Assembly (NCBI RefSeq): GCF_000003815.2 | Contig: NC_049981.1 | Coordinates: 23,321,668-23,385,667 of the forward strand | Length of the DNA stretch: 64,000 nucleotides | From: Branchiostoma floridae | Taxonomy: Eukaryota; Chordata; Leptocardii; Amphioxiformes; Branchiostomatidae | Reading direction: 5' to 3' | Part shown: one piece after another, positions 11,939-23,849 of the stretch | How positions within the stretch are numbered: the first letter of the stretch is position 1 | How the letters are laid out: every line of letters starts with the position of its first letter | Position numbers and translations under genes: made by a program | Notes under the pieces: model-generated | What the model saw: the letters and a program-made list of their open reading frames with translations, nothing else | Told to the model about the DNA's origin: nothing | Databases searched by the model: none

Positions 11939-14900
11939 ATGGAGCCCCCCAAATTGCCCTCAAACCCCTCAGTCGAAGTATCGAACCCCTCTGAAACAAT
12001 AACGTCTAATGACGTCACCCGTCAATCACAAATGAACCACGCCCAAAAGAAAATCTGGAGCCGCCCGGAAGTGACGTCAGAGATGGATCCCTTCTTTTTA
12101 ACCCCATTGGAGAAAAACGCGGATGTTGATCGCCAAGGGAAGAAGCAGCGCACCACGAGAAAACTATTCAGCTGCAGGTGGAGTTGAATGTTCATTCTTT
12201 CATTTAAGGAATACAGTTTCAATCACTGACGCTTATTATAAAGTTTATTGCAAAATCTTACCGGTGGGCTAATTACAAGTGACAAAAAATGACAGGCAAA
12301 CAATGGGAAACATCATAATAAGCGACTACTCAAGTCTAAAGGCTAACTCTAAAATGTAACTGGGTTTGACTTTTTTATGAGACAATAGAATACGAAGGAT
12401 CCCAAATTTTCTGTAATGTGTGGGTTTTGCGATGTTAACAGGAATGTAGTCTTCTTTTTGTCTGTAAACGTGGAGTGATTGCTATACGATGGAATTTGGT
12501 GACCTCTTTAAAGAGCTTTTCTTCCTTGATCATAGAAGGCACAGGTCGAAATAAAATGTGTTTCATTTTCTACCATACACAACAGACAGTATTTACAAGT
12601 TCTTCCTGTATAATTACTACATGTACAGGTTCATGATTCTTCCCTTCATATAAAGTGCCGTCAGCAAAGTCACCGTTTTTAACATATCATGATACGCATG
12701 ATGTGTTAACTAACACTGTTTATTGCAATTCCAGATTTCTTTAATTGACCTGTAACGTACAATTTTGGTATCAAGTTTGTTCGTTGTTTTTGTCAGTATG
12801 TAACAACTGCACTTTAGGCAAAGATTGTTGCCACTTGCCGTAGATATACTGTGGATAGTAATTTATGTAGACAACCTCATGATAATGCAGTTTCAAGCTA
12901 CATAGAAACTTTCAAGTCGGTACCGGTATACCATTTGATATCAAACCGTCATTGTAGGATAACGCTAATCTCCAAGCAGACGTGTCAGCTACAGTTGGAT
13001 GAAAAAAAGACAAGAATTTAGCCAAATAGGGACAAATAATTTGCCATGGGATTTCAGTCAGTATTTTGCAGTCTATCACTTCTATATGCCAATTAACTCC
13101 TACTAGGCTTTTCCTAACATGGCCAAAGTCCCATATTACTATTCGACCAGGCGGGAGTCTGATAGAAACGCCCCTAAAAAGAAAACGCCAAGACACGAGC
13201 ACGGATGTGAAACCGTCGAAAACGAGCTCGAGGAGAAATCTCCAAGTAAGCCTTGCCACTAACTGATCTCATATGCCGTTACATTTGTAGGTTCTGTGGT
13301 TACGTGACCAACAGGAAAGGTAACAGAGACACACACCTTCGGACACACAGCGGGGAAAGGCCGTACAAGTGCCGTTTCTGTAACTACGCTGCCGCCTACC
13401 GGAGTTCGGTGGTAGTGCATGAACGGCGACACACCGGTGAAAGACCGTACAGGTAAAATGTCAGCCTCCACCAGGCCTTCCTACAGGTGTGCGGGGATTG
13501 TAGAATTCTGAAAAATACGGGAAATTGGCGAGGGGAGTCAGTCCAGTGCTGTTGCGCGACTGGTCAACTCCTCTGGTAGCAAAACTCTCCCGGCAAATTA
13601 TTCTCCCCATAGTAGCCAGCGCAGTCCGTCGGGTAGAGACTATGAGTAAAATGTTTTGAATGTCTTTAACCTCCGGATTCCCGACAAAAACTTGTATGCT
13701 TAACAAGTTGCAAAGAAACGATCTCTTATACTGTGCCAATGATACATCTTATCACTTTTCTCTAGGTGCCCTGCCTGCACGTACTCAGCTCTGCAGAAGA
13801 CTTCGCTGAACCAGCACATGTTGAAGCACCACCCTTCACACTGGCACCGCCTCATGGCCAAGACTGGCCGTGCTGACCGTCAGACAACGCCATGGTTGGT
13901 GGACCCCTATCGATCAAATGAAAAATTTGTCGCTCGGGGGTTCATAGAATAAACTAAAAGACTTGATTACAAACTTAAAGATTATCTTAAAAATGCAATG
14001 GTTGTCAATATATTTCCAGCTCTAGAGCTAGGACGAGTTTTGTTATGCGCGAATCCTGCCATTTGATGGTCAATAGTCTTTTACAAGTCGTAGTATTTCT
14101 ATTGTAGCACTTTACTTTTCCCCTTGTTGTATGTATATAATATAATTGTAACCCTTGTCCATATGTACGGTGCGTACAGGTTTTAACACAAATGTACAAA
14201 CAAAAACTTACTTTCTTTTGACAGGTGCGAAACGATGCAGCCCACCACAGATGCGGACAGCATGGCTTCAGCATATACCGAGGTTGGCCGCATGGGGGCG
14301 TTCGTGTCCGAGGAACCTGATGAGGTGAATCAGAGGAAAGACGAAACCAGCACAGAGACTACTAAAGATGAAAATGATTCAATAGCTATTAAGGATGGTG
14401 ATTGTTCGCTAAATAGCTCGCTTGATTTCTCAAAGAAAGAGGGACAAGTGCCACTCCGTCCATCAGTTATTCGGAAGGTTGAAGACAGTGGGTTGAAGGT
14501 CGGGACCCCCACACAGGGACAGGGGTGTGTGGTTCTTACCATTCCGTCCGTCCGGTCAAGACTTTTCAGTCATTCTTCTTACAATACCACATCTGATCAC
14601 CGACATCACCTTAAACAGAATCAAGTCCATATCGAAAACTGTTCCTCTGAAAAAGTCATCAGAATAAATGATGTGGAGAGGCCATTTCAGAGTTCCCATT
14701 CTGCAAGTGCAGACGTGCAGAAGATGACCGGCCCGACAGGGGGCGCTACTAGAACGGAGGCCACAAGGTCATCGTCGGGCCCAGGTCAACAACAGCTCGA
14801 CATCTTTGACTCTTCAACAAATGAAAACAATGTTTATCCGCGTATTAAGATGAGAGAGCAGAATGTCCCAAATGGGTTTAAAACACGAACCACCGACGCT

Positions 14901-15248
14901 CTACGGCTAGAGGACGCACCGATAACATCCCCTGCAAATATAGCAACAGGTGATATCGCTCCGACGTATGACACTGTCACTACTGAGGTCACAAAGATGA
15001 GGAACGAACCCGAAGCGTTGTTCAACCCAAATCTTTATGAACAAAGGTTGAACGAAGGTCATCACCATATTTCACAAGGGTTTCATGGTTGTTACTACTG
15101 CGGTATTATCTTCACAGACAAGATTATGCACGACATCCATGCCAGCTACCACGGACATCAGGACCCTTTCCGCTGCAATATGTGTGGGTTACTATGTCCG
15201 GACAGATATGCTTTCTATCTGCATTTGCACAAAATAATCCATCGTTAA
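11939..15248 (+). CDS. Ikaros/Pegasus-family-like C2H2 zinc-finger transcription factor
   Basis: Predicted nuclear DNA-binding protein of 517 aa. Coding exons: 11939-12177, 13291-13452, 13766-13894, 14225-15248; all junctions are in phase 2, and each finger is completed across an intron. Three tandem C2H2 fingers lie at about residues 79-156, each C-x2-C-x12-H-x3-H, joined by TGERPY-type linkers (HSGERPYKC, HTGERPYRC). A long serine/threonine-rich linker without known motifs follows. The extreme C-terminus has two more fingers, CYYCGIIFTDKIMHDIHASYH and, after GHQDPF, CNMCGLLCPDRYAFYLHLH. This N-terminal DNA-binding array plus C-terminal pair with the spacer 'HG-x2-PF-x-C-N-M/I-C-G' is the hallmark of Ikaros-family proteins, whose C-terminal pair mediates dimerisation. 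IKZF1-4 have four N-terminal fingers; three make this closer to Pegasus (IKZF5) or invertebrate Ikaros-like genes. The start is the first ATG after an acceptor at 11908; a longer N-terminus is possible. Confidence 0.82.
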
Positions 15249-16960
15249 CGTTAACGCCTGATGCCACGTTAGTTCATATCTCAGTCTACCTTAATAACTA
15301 TAGTCATCTAGTCTACATGTATACTTGTTGTCAGTCTACTGGTCAATCTTGACCCATAGCCTACTCTGCAGTACTACTGCTCATTGCCTTGAGAAAAGTG
15401 GCTAAAACGAATAGTAGTTGTCTACCGTAGTGTATGTGTCCTGTACATTGTCACCTTCTGATAGGCTACTTTATGCAACTTTCATTCAATTCATATTTGT
15501 GAAACTAGAAGACATATACGTTGCACAAACTTGTCAAAGACGCTAGGCAGTACCGATGAAGAACTTCCAATGGACGAGGTTGTAAGTGGGATGTAGAGTT
15601 GCACTTGATTTTCCCCAATATCAACAAACACTGTTATATATTACTCTTCCCAAACCTGCCCAGCCAAGCACACAGTGGCGTCGCCAAAAACAACAACAAA
15701 CGATACAGCAATTGCAGTCCAACACCATTTCGAGAGGCTAACAAATTCTAAAAGGCATACAACCGTTACTTTGTGTATTAGGTAAAAAGGGGCACAATAA
15801 CAGCATTAGATTACATCAATGAAATTTAAAGACAACTATAAACACTTGTACAGAAATCTTAACCAATCGACCTAGTTTTACATTCATGGCGGTGTAGAAT
15901 TTCGTGCTTTGCTATACAAAGTTCCCCTATTAGGGACACAAGAGTGTTGTCAACATCCATGCATGGTCTGCTTCCTTTCTTGTTTATAAAGCAATGGAAC
16001 AAACAAACAAAAAAGCTGTGTAAATACGACACTGTGATTTGGATATTATCACTGTAAACGTTCTTACTCGTTGCAATCAATATATACCATTTAACGTCTG
16101 CGAATGTTATGACTGCAGTTATAATGTCTTTATTCACCACAAAAAACTTTAAGCTTTCCACTCCACAGACTTGTACTATAGGATATACTCAGATCAGGAC
16201 TGACTACGTGTAGTCGTAGATACAGTTGTCGTACGTGACCTCACGTCCAGAATCCAGTGCACTTTGGGCAGTCCATCATTTTCTCGTTATGCCCACTTGA
16301 CTCTGACAGGAAACACGGTGGGCATTGTACCGTCTGAACAATTTGTAACCACAAGACATGAACAGCACTGTCGCAAAATTACTTCTTGGGACTTATTCGT
16401 TTAACAATTTATAGCGAAAACTGATCCATGTATGAAATATTCAAACAACATTTCATGATTAAAGATACGAAACACTCAGTGACCCTGGATTCATCACTGA
16501 TGAAGTGTCCTTGCTGCAGACTATCAGAGTGTATTCTAGAGTTGTCATATTTTATCCCTGAACAGTATGTTTGTACAAAACTAATGCACTGCTTTAGACT
16601 GTTGTGGAAATACAAGTACTGTGGTTGAATGAGTTGCACTCCCCAAAGTGCCCCTGGTTTAAACACCTTGGTAACCGTGTATCAACTAATCCGTCGCTAA
16701 GGGCCCCCTCCCACCTGTGTTTACCTGCCGAACAAATAGGTGTTCTTCACCCGAGCACTGTCTCAACGCACACAGGGCTCTGATTGGTCCAGTGGGTCAC
16801 GTGACTGCCGGAAAAACTCGTTCTGCAAACATGGCCCTTTACTGAAGCATTGATCCACGGCTTATCTCAATACAAGGTGGGTTTCCTGCGCGCCGAGACA
16901 AGAAGGAATCGTCAGGCCGATACAACCGTTCTCTGGCTTTTTCATCCGGCTGGAGAGCGA
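15249..16960. other. 3' UTR of the Ikaros-like gene, then promoter of the C22orf15-like gene
   Basis: No supported exon is seen. The first part is presumably 3' UTR. The last 200 bases are GC-richer and carry promoter-type sites (separate entry). The small open frames here show no codon or family signal. Confidence 0.45.
16781..16805 (+). promoter_or_regulatory. Inverted CCAAT box and palindromic E-box GTCACGTGAC
   Basis: TGATTGGTCC (reverse CCAAT, about 16781-16790) is followed by the perfect palindrome GTCACGTGAC at 16796-16805, about 160 bases upstream of the start codon at 16963. GTCACGTGAC is the core bound by USF and by MiT/TFE (CLEAR-type) bHLH factors. The placement is consistent with a proximal promoter; binding itself is inference. 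Confidence 0.5.
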
Positions 16961-16962
16961 GC

Positions 16963-19900
16963 ATGTTTATTACCGTGAGATTTGGAGGTAAGTGGTTGGT
17001 GTACGTCTATTCCACCTGTATATTTGGGCGCGCTAAATGGCCCATTGGGTACGGTATAATCACTAAGACAACAAACGTGTGTAAGTGCCTGTCGAAAACT
17101 GCACCTTGCTACGCAGTATCAGATAAAATGGCCGGTTGCGCCAAACGTTACAAAAATAAAACGACAGAGAGAGAGAGAATTAAATCAAATCCGCTTGTGA
17201 GGTTTTTACCTTGTGAGTGACTTAAAGCATTGTGACGGTCAGGTCAGGATCGGGGCACATTATTCAGTCATTTGTAACCGTGGCGAAGTTAATGAAACGT
17301 GCGATTCACGCAGCCGCCAGTGTTTACCTTTTGGATATGGACCCATTGTTTGGGGGTGAAAGTACGGGAATAACACACCTGTTACACGGCCCACAGTCAT
17401 ATGAGAGCCACCTAGAGTTGTTAGACCTGTCGAGCACTAACATTGACCCCCTGGTGTTTCATTCAGGTATGACCGTGGCTAAGATGTACACTAGGTAAGG
17501 TTTCAATACGAGTGGGCGCTGAGAAATTGTCGTATCTTTCCTCTCGTTTTAATGTTCTTAACCCGATTGCAGCAGTTTTTGTAACCATATCTTTTTTTAA
17601 ATTTTGATTGCTACAAGAGGTTCTGTTTTTCCAAACGATATTTTTTGTGTGTAGCTTCTCACACATAATGGAATATGAAACTGTCCACATCTTCTCTACC
17701 GATTCGTAAAACGTAACAGTATTTCAACAGGACAGACTTCATATGAATGCAAGGAAGGCAAAACTTTGGCCAAAACGGACTCGAACAAACAATGTCTTTG
17801 TGTGATATATATATTTTTACTGCATGCCAAAAAATGAATTGAAACAAATTTCGTAATGATTTTTTTTCGTTTTCAAACGTTCTGCCCCTTACGGCCTGTA
17901 TAAGAAAATTGGTTGTTTCTATAAAGCTTTTGAGAATGGCAACATGTTTTAATTAAGGCGCATTAATTGACGTTTGTTTTACATGATGCAATGTATTGCA
18001 TATTTCTTTAGACCGACAAGAGGCAATTTTCAACCCCAACTGTAAGACGAGACTCCTTCTGGACAGCATCAAGAGAAGATGTAACTGTCACAAGGACAGT
18101 AAGTAACAATCTTCGGTCTCTTGTATGGGGCGGGCTAGCCTGGGTTCCATCCGGGTAGCAGTCCGCTCCTATTTTGTTCGCTTCTGGAACAGTAGAGAAG
18201 TGACTGTATAGTGTATAATAAATGTCAGAGCGAGAAGCGACTATATGTATTTTATGATAACCGGTGCCCAGGCTCGAGGAGGGCGGTATGCCATATAAAT
18301 CGGGTATCACTGAAGCTGCAGCGCGTTGACGACCTCGCTACGTCCAGCGATTTGAGAGAGCATTCTACGAATTTCATCGATAGAAAGCGATTTTTTTCAC
18401 CAAATAGCGGTTACTCAAGCAACTGGATATCATTTTGGAAATTATACCTACTTTCTATATAATGTTCCTTTTATTACCTGGATGGCTAACCTTCATCGAC
18501 GTTTCCATTTTAGCCTACATAATAAATCTACCTGTCCGATTACTACAGTACACCAGTTGTGATGGTCGGGTTTTTCTCACCGCTTCATGTCGTGATTCTT
18601 ACAGTTGACGTGGACTTGTCTGACGAACTTGGTAACGTCAAAAACCTTCAACAAGGACTTCACAAGTATGCAAATGAGCTTCTGGAGGAGAGAGAGAAGC
18701 TAGTTTTGCTGAGGGTTGAAAGTAAGTGCTGGTTTTATTTTATTTTATTTCTATCTTTATTTCTTTCTATCTATTTCTGTATTTTGTTTTAGAATCACGT
18801 AACCCATAACACATAAAGAAAATGTAATTAGTTTTAAGACATTATAACGTGATCTATACATAGAGTTGTTTATTGGTTGTTGTTTCAACAACGTCTAAAT
18901 ACATGTACATCTAAGGTCACAACGAATCGCAAATCTGGCCTCGCAACTTTGCCGTTTAGTGGAAGCTAAGGGCTATAAAGATCGACTTACGGACCACATG
19001 AGAGAGATATGACTTTCATTTGAAGAGAGTAATTAGTTGTGTTTTTTCTAATAACGGTCCCATTGTTGGGATACATTACCAAAATACACCAACGCCGTTT
19101 TCTTGTTTCTTCAGAAACAGAAGGAGCAGAACAGCCAAACTATACCCCACTTCTCAACGACAGAGAGTCGATAGACTCCAGATTCCTCGGTAAGGCGCTA
19201 TTTACCAATTGCTCTGTTCCTAGACTTATCCCTTTGTCGTTAGTTCGGTGCGACGAGCATAGCTCTCTTGTATTTGCAAGTTAAGGTGCACTCTCACTGC
19301 ACTTGTGTGAAGCGTGTGTCACAGCGGGATTCGTTCACTGCGTCATTGTTTTGTTATTTTCTCCATTTTTTTAAAAATTTAGATAGTGCGTAATACGTAA
19401 GAGTATGACTTAGAAGACGACACAATCATAGAGTATAAACTAGAGTTCAACGAACCCATCTCTTCGCCAAATAATCATGCCTTTATTTAAGACTTTAAGG
19501 TCTTATTGTTCCTCACAAACACACAAACATTACCAAAACCAGACTGTGACCTGACAGATGACCTGGTAGCATCCCTGGTCAATCAGAATTTCATGCTTGT
19601 CAATTTAGACTTTGTCCCCAGTGTAAGGGCGTCCTCCAGCAAACCATCTGTATAACAGCTGTGTCCATAGATATAGGTCAAAATGAGATATATAGAGCAC
19701 AGTTTATTTCTGTTAATAAGTTTTGCTGCAGTACCTTAGGAAGCCGCTAGGGGGCCCACTATCATAATTTATCTTCGTTTTCCTGACCCCTACCCACCTA
19801 CCAAATATCATCAGGATTTTTTCAAGGCTTCTCGAGTTATGCATTCCACAAACAAAAGGACGCACACACTCGGCCTGCTACCGTCCTAACGGAAAATGCT

Positions 19901-21094
19901 ACGTCAACTATTTTCGAACACAGCCTTCCTTTCCGCAGCCGCTACTTAAATACTAAATATCATGAAAATCCATACACAGCTTCTTGAGTTATATGCTGTT
20001 GGCATGGATTTATGAACTTTCCTCATTAATTATGCAAATAAGCTACTAATTTGCATAATTAGTATTACATTGTATAAGTCATCACTCATTCTATCTACAT
20101 ACCGAAAATCCTGATGATCTGTTTACACGTTCTCAAGTTATCCTCGTCCAAAGTTTGAACGGAAATCGGTGCATGCAGTTCCCAAAAAGCCGCTAGGGGG
20201 TCCAAACTCACAGCACTTACTCTCTGTTTCAAGGGCTATCTACCACTCATAAATCATGACCACAGCATGTCCAGAACACGAAGTGCCAAAATTAAAAGTT
20301 TTGCTGCAGTACCTTAGGCAGCCACTAGGGTGCCCATTATCGAACTTGACCTTCGTTTTCCTAACCCCAATCCACCTAACAAATATAATCAGGATCCATT
20401 CAAGGGTTCTCGAGTTATCTTGCTTACAGACAAACGCACTTACATACAAATCCCGCTACAGCACCATAGGTAAGAGCCAGGTAAACCATTTTCGCACTTG
20501 ACCTTCCTCTCCAAAACCGCTACACACCTACCAAGTTTCGTGAAAATCGCCCAGCTAGATTTTGACTTATGCTGCCAAAAACAAACCGCAAAAAACATAC
20601 CAAGCTCGCTGCAGTACCGTAGGAAACGCCAGGTAAACCGTTTTCAAACTTGGCATTCCTTTCGACAACTGCTACACACCTACCAAAAATCACAAAGTTC
20701 CATCCACAATTTCTCGAGTTATATGCTGTTGACCTACATACAGACCCAAGTCAAGCAATCTCATACTCTTCTTGGCGAAGAGAATAAGTAAGACAATTCG
20801 TTCTTTATCTCTGAAATTAGTAAAGTATCTTTCGAACCCCGCAGTGACGCAAGTGCACATTTAGATGAGATAAGCTCATAGACGAATACAGCTGGGAGCG
20901 TTTCAAATGAACATTATTTACACTCTTCATCATCAGCACGGTTGTCCAGCCGAGGAGACTCGTCCAGACCGGAAACGGGCCGAGGCCACCGGAAGTCGGG
21001 CGGACGAAAACGTTCGGATGCTCCCAAGTCCAGACTTCGCGCCACCACACCCACCGGGCGGAACAGCAAGTCAAGACAGGGGAGCAAGCATTGA
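16963..21094 (+). CDS. C22orf15/CXorf65-like uncharacterised protein
   Basis: A conserved metazoan family of unknown function. Exons: 16963-16987, 18012-18098, 18605-18721, 19115-19189, 20892-21094; all introns are phase 1, giving 168 aa. The N-terminus MFITVRFGG matches the MFI-x-V/F start of human C22orf15 and CXorf65. Residues about 38-76 (VDLSDELGNVKNLQQG, then LLEEREKLVLLRVE) align with the family's 'IALLAEDGNLVSLEE...RAIYVLVRI' region. The central YTPLLNDRES matches the 'YESLLEN / FVPLLKN' motif. The tail is rich in Arg, Lys and Ser (GRGHRKSGGRKR). The first coding exon is only 25 bases long. The last acceptor (20891) has a weak pyrimidine tract and is the least certain junction. Intron 4 is long and repeat-filled. 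A small beta-grasp-like fold is possible from the strand pattern, but this is inference. Confidence 0.78.
19700..20760. repeat. Degenerate tandem repeat array in intron 4 of the C22orf15-like gene
   Basis: About five diverged units share the order 'gctgcagtacc-tagg-a-cc(g)c-agg', 'ccttc-tttcc', 'c-acctacca-at-tca-aat-c' and 'tctcgagttat'. Clear copies of TCTCGAGTTAT or its variants end units near 19840, 19995, 20140, 20418 and 20722. The repeated block points to a dispersed repeat that expanded locally; no long open frame survives. Confidence 0.6.
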
Positions 21095-21160
21095 GGGGGG
21101 ATTCATGACTTACTTTTAAAGAGATGTCAAGAAAACAGTAGTAGGTTATAACGTATAGCC

Positions 21161-21297
21161 TCCTTCACCGGTGTCTCTGGGGGGCCTTGGCGTAAGGGCC
21201 CCTTCAAGCTTCTCGGTATATATTCCTTTATGGGTACCCCCCCCCCCCCCCCCCAAAGAAAACTTACGCCAAGGCCCCCAGAGACGCCGGTGAAGGA
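21161..21297. mobile_element. Foldback element around a poly-C tract
   Basis: Arms 21161-21196 and 21263-21297 are inverted copies (each contains CCTTCACCGG-GTCTCTGG and GGCCTTGGCGTAAG, with one mismatch and one extra G). The 66-base loop contains 18 consecutive C at 21237-21254. The element lies 66 bases after the stop codon of the C22orf15-like gene, so the mRNA 3' UTR could contain a strong hairpin. Confidence 0.6.
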
Positions 21298-23849
21298 AAC
21301 AATCAGAGAACGGTTCTAAGAAAAAGAAAAAAATGGAAATAGTAAAGAAGGCTCCGTCCCTGAGGCGTCACAAAAATTGAGCACAGTGCCACAAGAACAC
21401 TATTTTACAGTGACTCATTAAAAAAAGGCCAAGATAGAAAGCGCTTACTAGCATCTACCAGGTAAGAGTTGCAATATTTAAATGGAGTCAATCCTATACT
21501 TTCTTTGCATTACATGTATTAAAAAAAAATGAATTATTCAACATTTTGGTTGTAGTATTATACACTGCTATATCAAAAGTATGCAATATTACTGCACAAT
21601 GTTGATTAAAATTATCTAACTAGTACATGTCTACTGTTACAGTCATTATATAGTAATATGTGATATATATATAGCAAGGCCGTCAGGCTTTATGCTTTCA
21701 CCCTGGTTTAATAAAGAATAAACAAACAAACAAACATGGTACACAAGAATCAGCCAACAGGGTCTTTTTCTACAAATTTTATTACTTCTACATCTAGCCT
21801 CAACTGCTGTGCTGTGCCCAATGGATCCATAACGAGCTTTCCATAAATCCTGCGTTCACAGCTTAATTAACGTGAAACACGGGTAAAAGCCAACTATCGT
21901 ACCATACTATCACCCGTGCACATCTTATACATAGATATATTCGTCTATAACGCCTTTTGAAAAACACCCAAGAATATCATCGTTTTGACTTAACTTATGA
22001 AGATGTTACTTATAATGGACAGTTTCTTCTGGTATCACAATCCCTTGTGTCTTAAGTGTATATTGTGAACAAAGTATTCTTGACAATGTTTACAAAGTTG
22101 TATACATAGTTTATATACAAGCTCATGAATTGTTTCTACACATCCTTTTAGACTTAACAATGCACTAGCATGCAAGGTGCCCTTAAAATGTCTGTCTCCC
22201 CTAATAAAGTCAATGTACAATTAGATACCATATGAACAATTACGAAAACAATTTCACATGTGGTCCCACAAATATATATGCAATAGTGCCTACAAATGCA
22301 GCAAAAAAATTACTGTATTGTTTTGCAAAAATCGTAACACAAGGATTCTATACTGTTCTTACAGGACTGCAAAACTCGCTTAACTCTAACATACATACAC
22401 AAACAAAGCACTTTCTACAACTGCACTATTGACCCAATATACACCCCAATCACCAACAGGTAGTGTTTTGACTGTCGGAGCATGACACTGACTTCCCAAC
22501 GTTGTTTTTCTTTCATGTTGTTAGCATGACTGTTGACCCACATCTACAAGTCTGACACAAAAAGACTGAAATATTTACAAACATCCATCCTTGGCACATG
22601 GATCAAAGCACAGGTTCTTGGCAAACATGTACAGATGTGCAAAGTCTCTCAAAGATGTGCAACGGCTATAAAAAATTGGGCTCTGTTTTATGTAAGAAAT
22701 ATGACAACTATTTAGGCTTGCTTTTCTTTCAATGAAACTGAGCTAACTGGGGTAAACATGCCAGAAATAAAACTGTAACAAAAAAATACAGGCTCTCCAG
22801 AAACAATGCTTTGACTATATTCCATGTGCCAAACATTCCAAGATAAAGTTTATTCTATTTGTACACTTCTGGGCAATGAATAGTAGATACATAATGGTAA
22901 ACTGTCCTACAAAAGCCACATATATATATCATACATGTATGTCAATCATTCTGTATTTTATTGGACAGTAATACATGTATTTGTGCTACAAAAGTGCAAC
23001 AAAAATACCCACTTGGATCAGTGTCACTTGAAACTACTGTTTCCACATACTGCACTGATCTTTTACTGAAGTTCAGACCAGTACTGCTAGGGGCACTGCT
23101 ATGTACATGGACTACCACTTAAAGTTACAGGTAAGTACTGAACATTGTCTTCACTGTAGCAAGGTTGTTGTCGCAGCTTCCCTTAAGATATTTCCATCTG
23201 ATGCACCTTAAATAAAATTGCTCTTAAATTCTGTCTGTTCCTCTGGTACTTCTCACTCATTCTTGTAACACCAAGACTATCGCTTGTCAGCATTTCATCC
23301 AACCTCTTACCCTCCCATCCACTCAACAAGATGGACCCTACATATAATCTAAACCATTGTCCTTCAAGCACCTCTACATTGCCACAACTTTAAGGTCACA
23401 TATACATGAAGCAAGCGATCAATAAAGGCTCTGCCCCTGAGGCATTGCCAAAAACAATAATTACGAGATTAATCAAATTCCTGACCATCTTTGAAACACA
23501 ACAGCGTGTAAAATGTGTAAGAAATACCATTTACATGTGTTAAACATCCCTTAGGAGACTGACAGCAGCATCTATTGTGTATCTGCTTATCACATATAAT
23601 TGTGAACATGGTCCAATATAAGAAGCTGTGTACATGACCACAATAAGCAGCAAATGAAATGGCTGGAATTGTAATTCTGGTCACTATGTTCAAAACATCG
23701 AAGTTGGGTCATCATCAAAAGATAACATCTCTGTACAGTCACATCCAAATGGTCTTAAGTAATACCTTAAAGAGAGGATAAGTTCTTCATGGTGTGGACT
23801 TTTTCTTCGGCATGTCCTCTTGCAGAGGTTGTTGATCACAGTCTTACAC
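21298..23849. other. AT-rich spacer and presumed TM9SF3 3' UTR
   Basis: No coding exon is recognised. TM9SF3 reads leftward and ends at 23850, so much of this is likely its 3' UTR; reverse AATAAA signals (TTTATT) occur, for example near 21779 and 22855. A retroelement-like tail with (CAAA)n is at about 21705-21737. A short diverged repeat ('aaggctc-g-ccctgaggc') occurs at about 21346 and again at about 23425. Confidence 0.4.

Noticed and set aside
13461-13739. Minus-strand 92-codon frame within the Ikaros-like gene intron
   Set aside because: No motif or splice support; likely chance.
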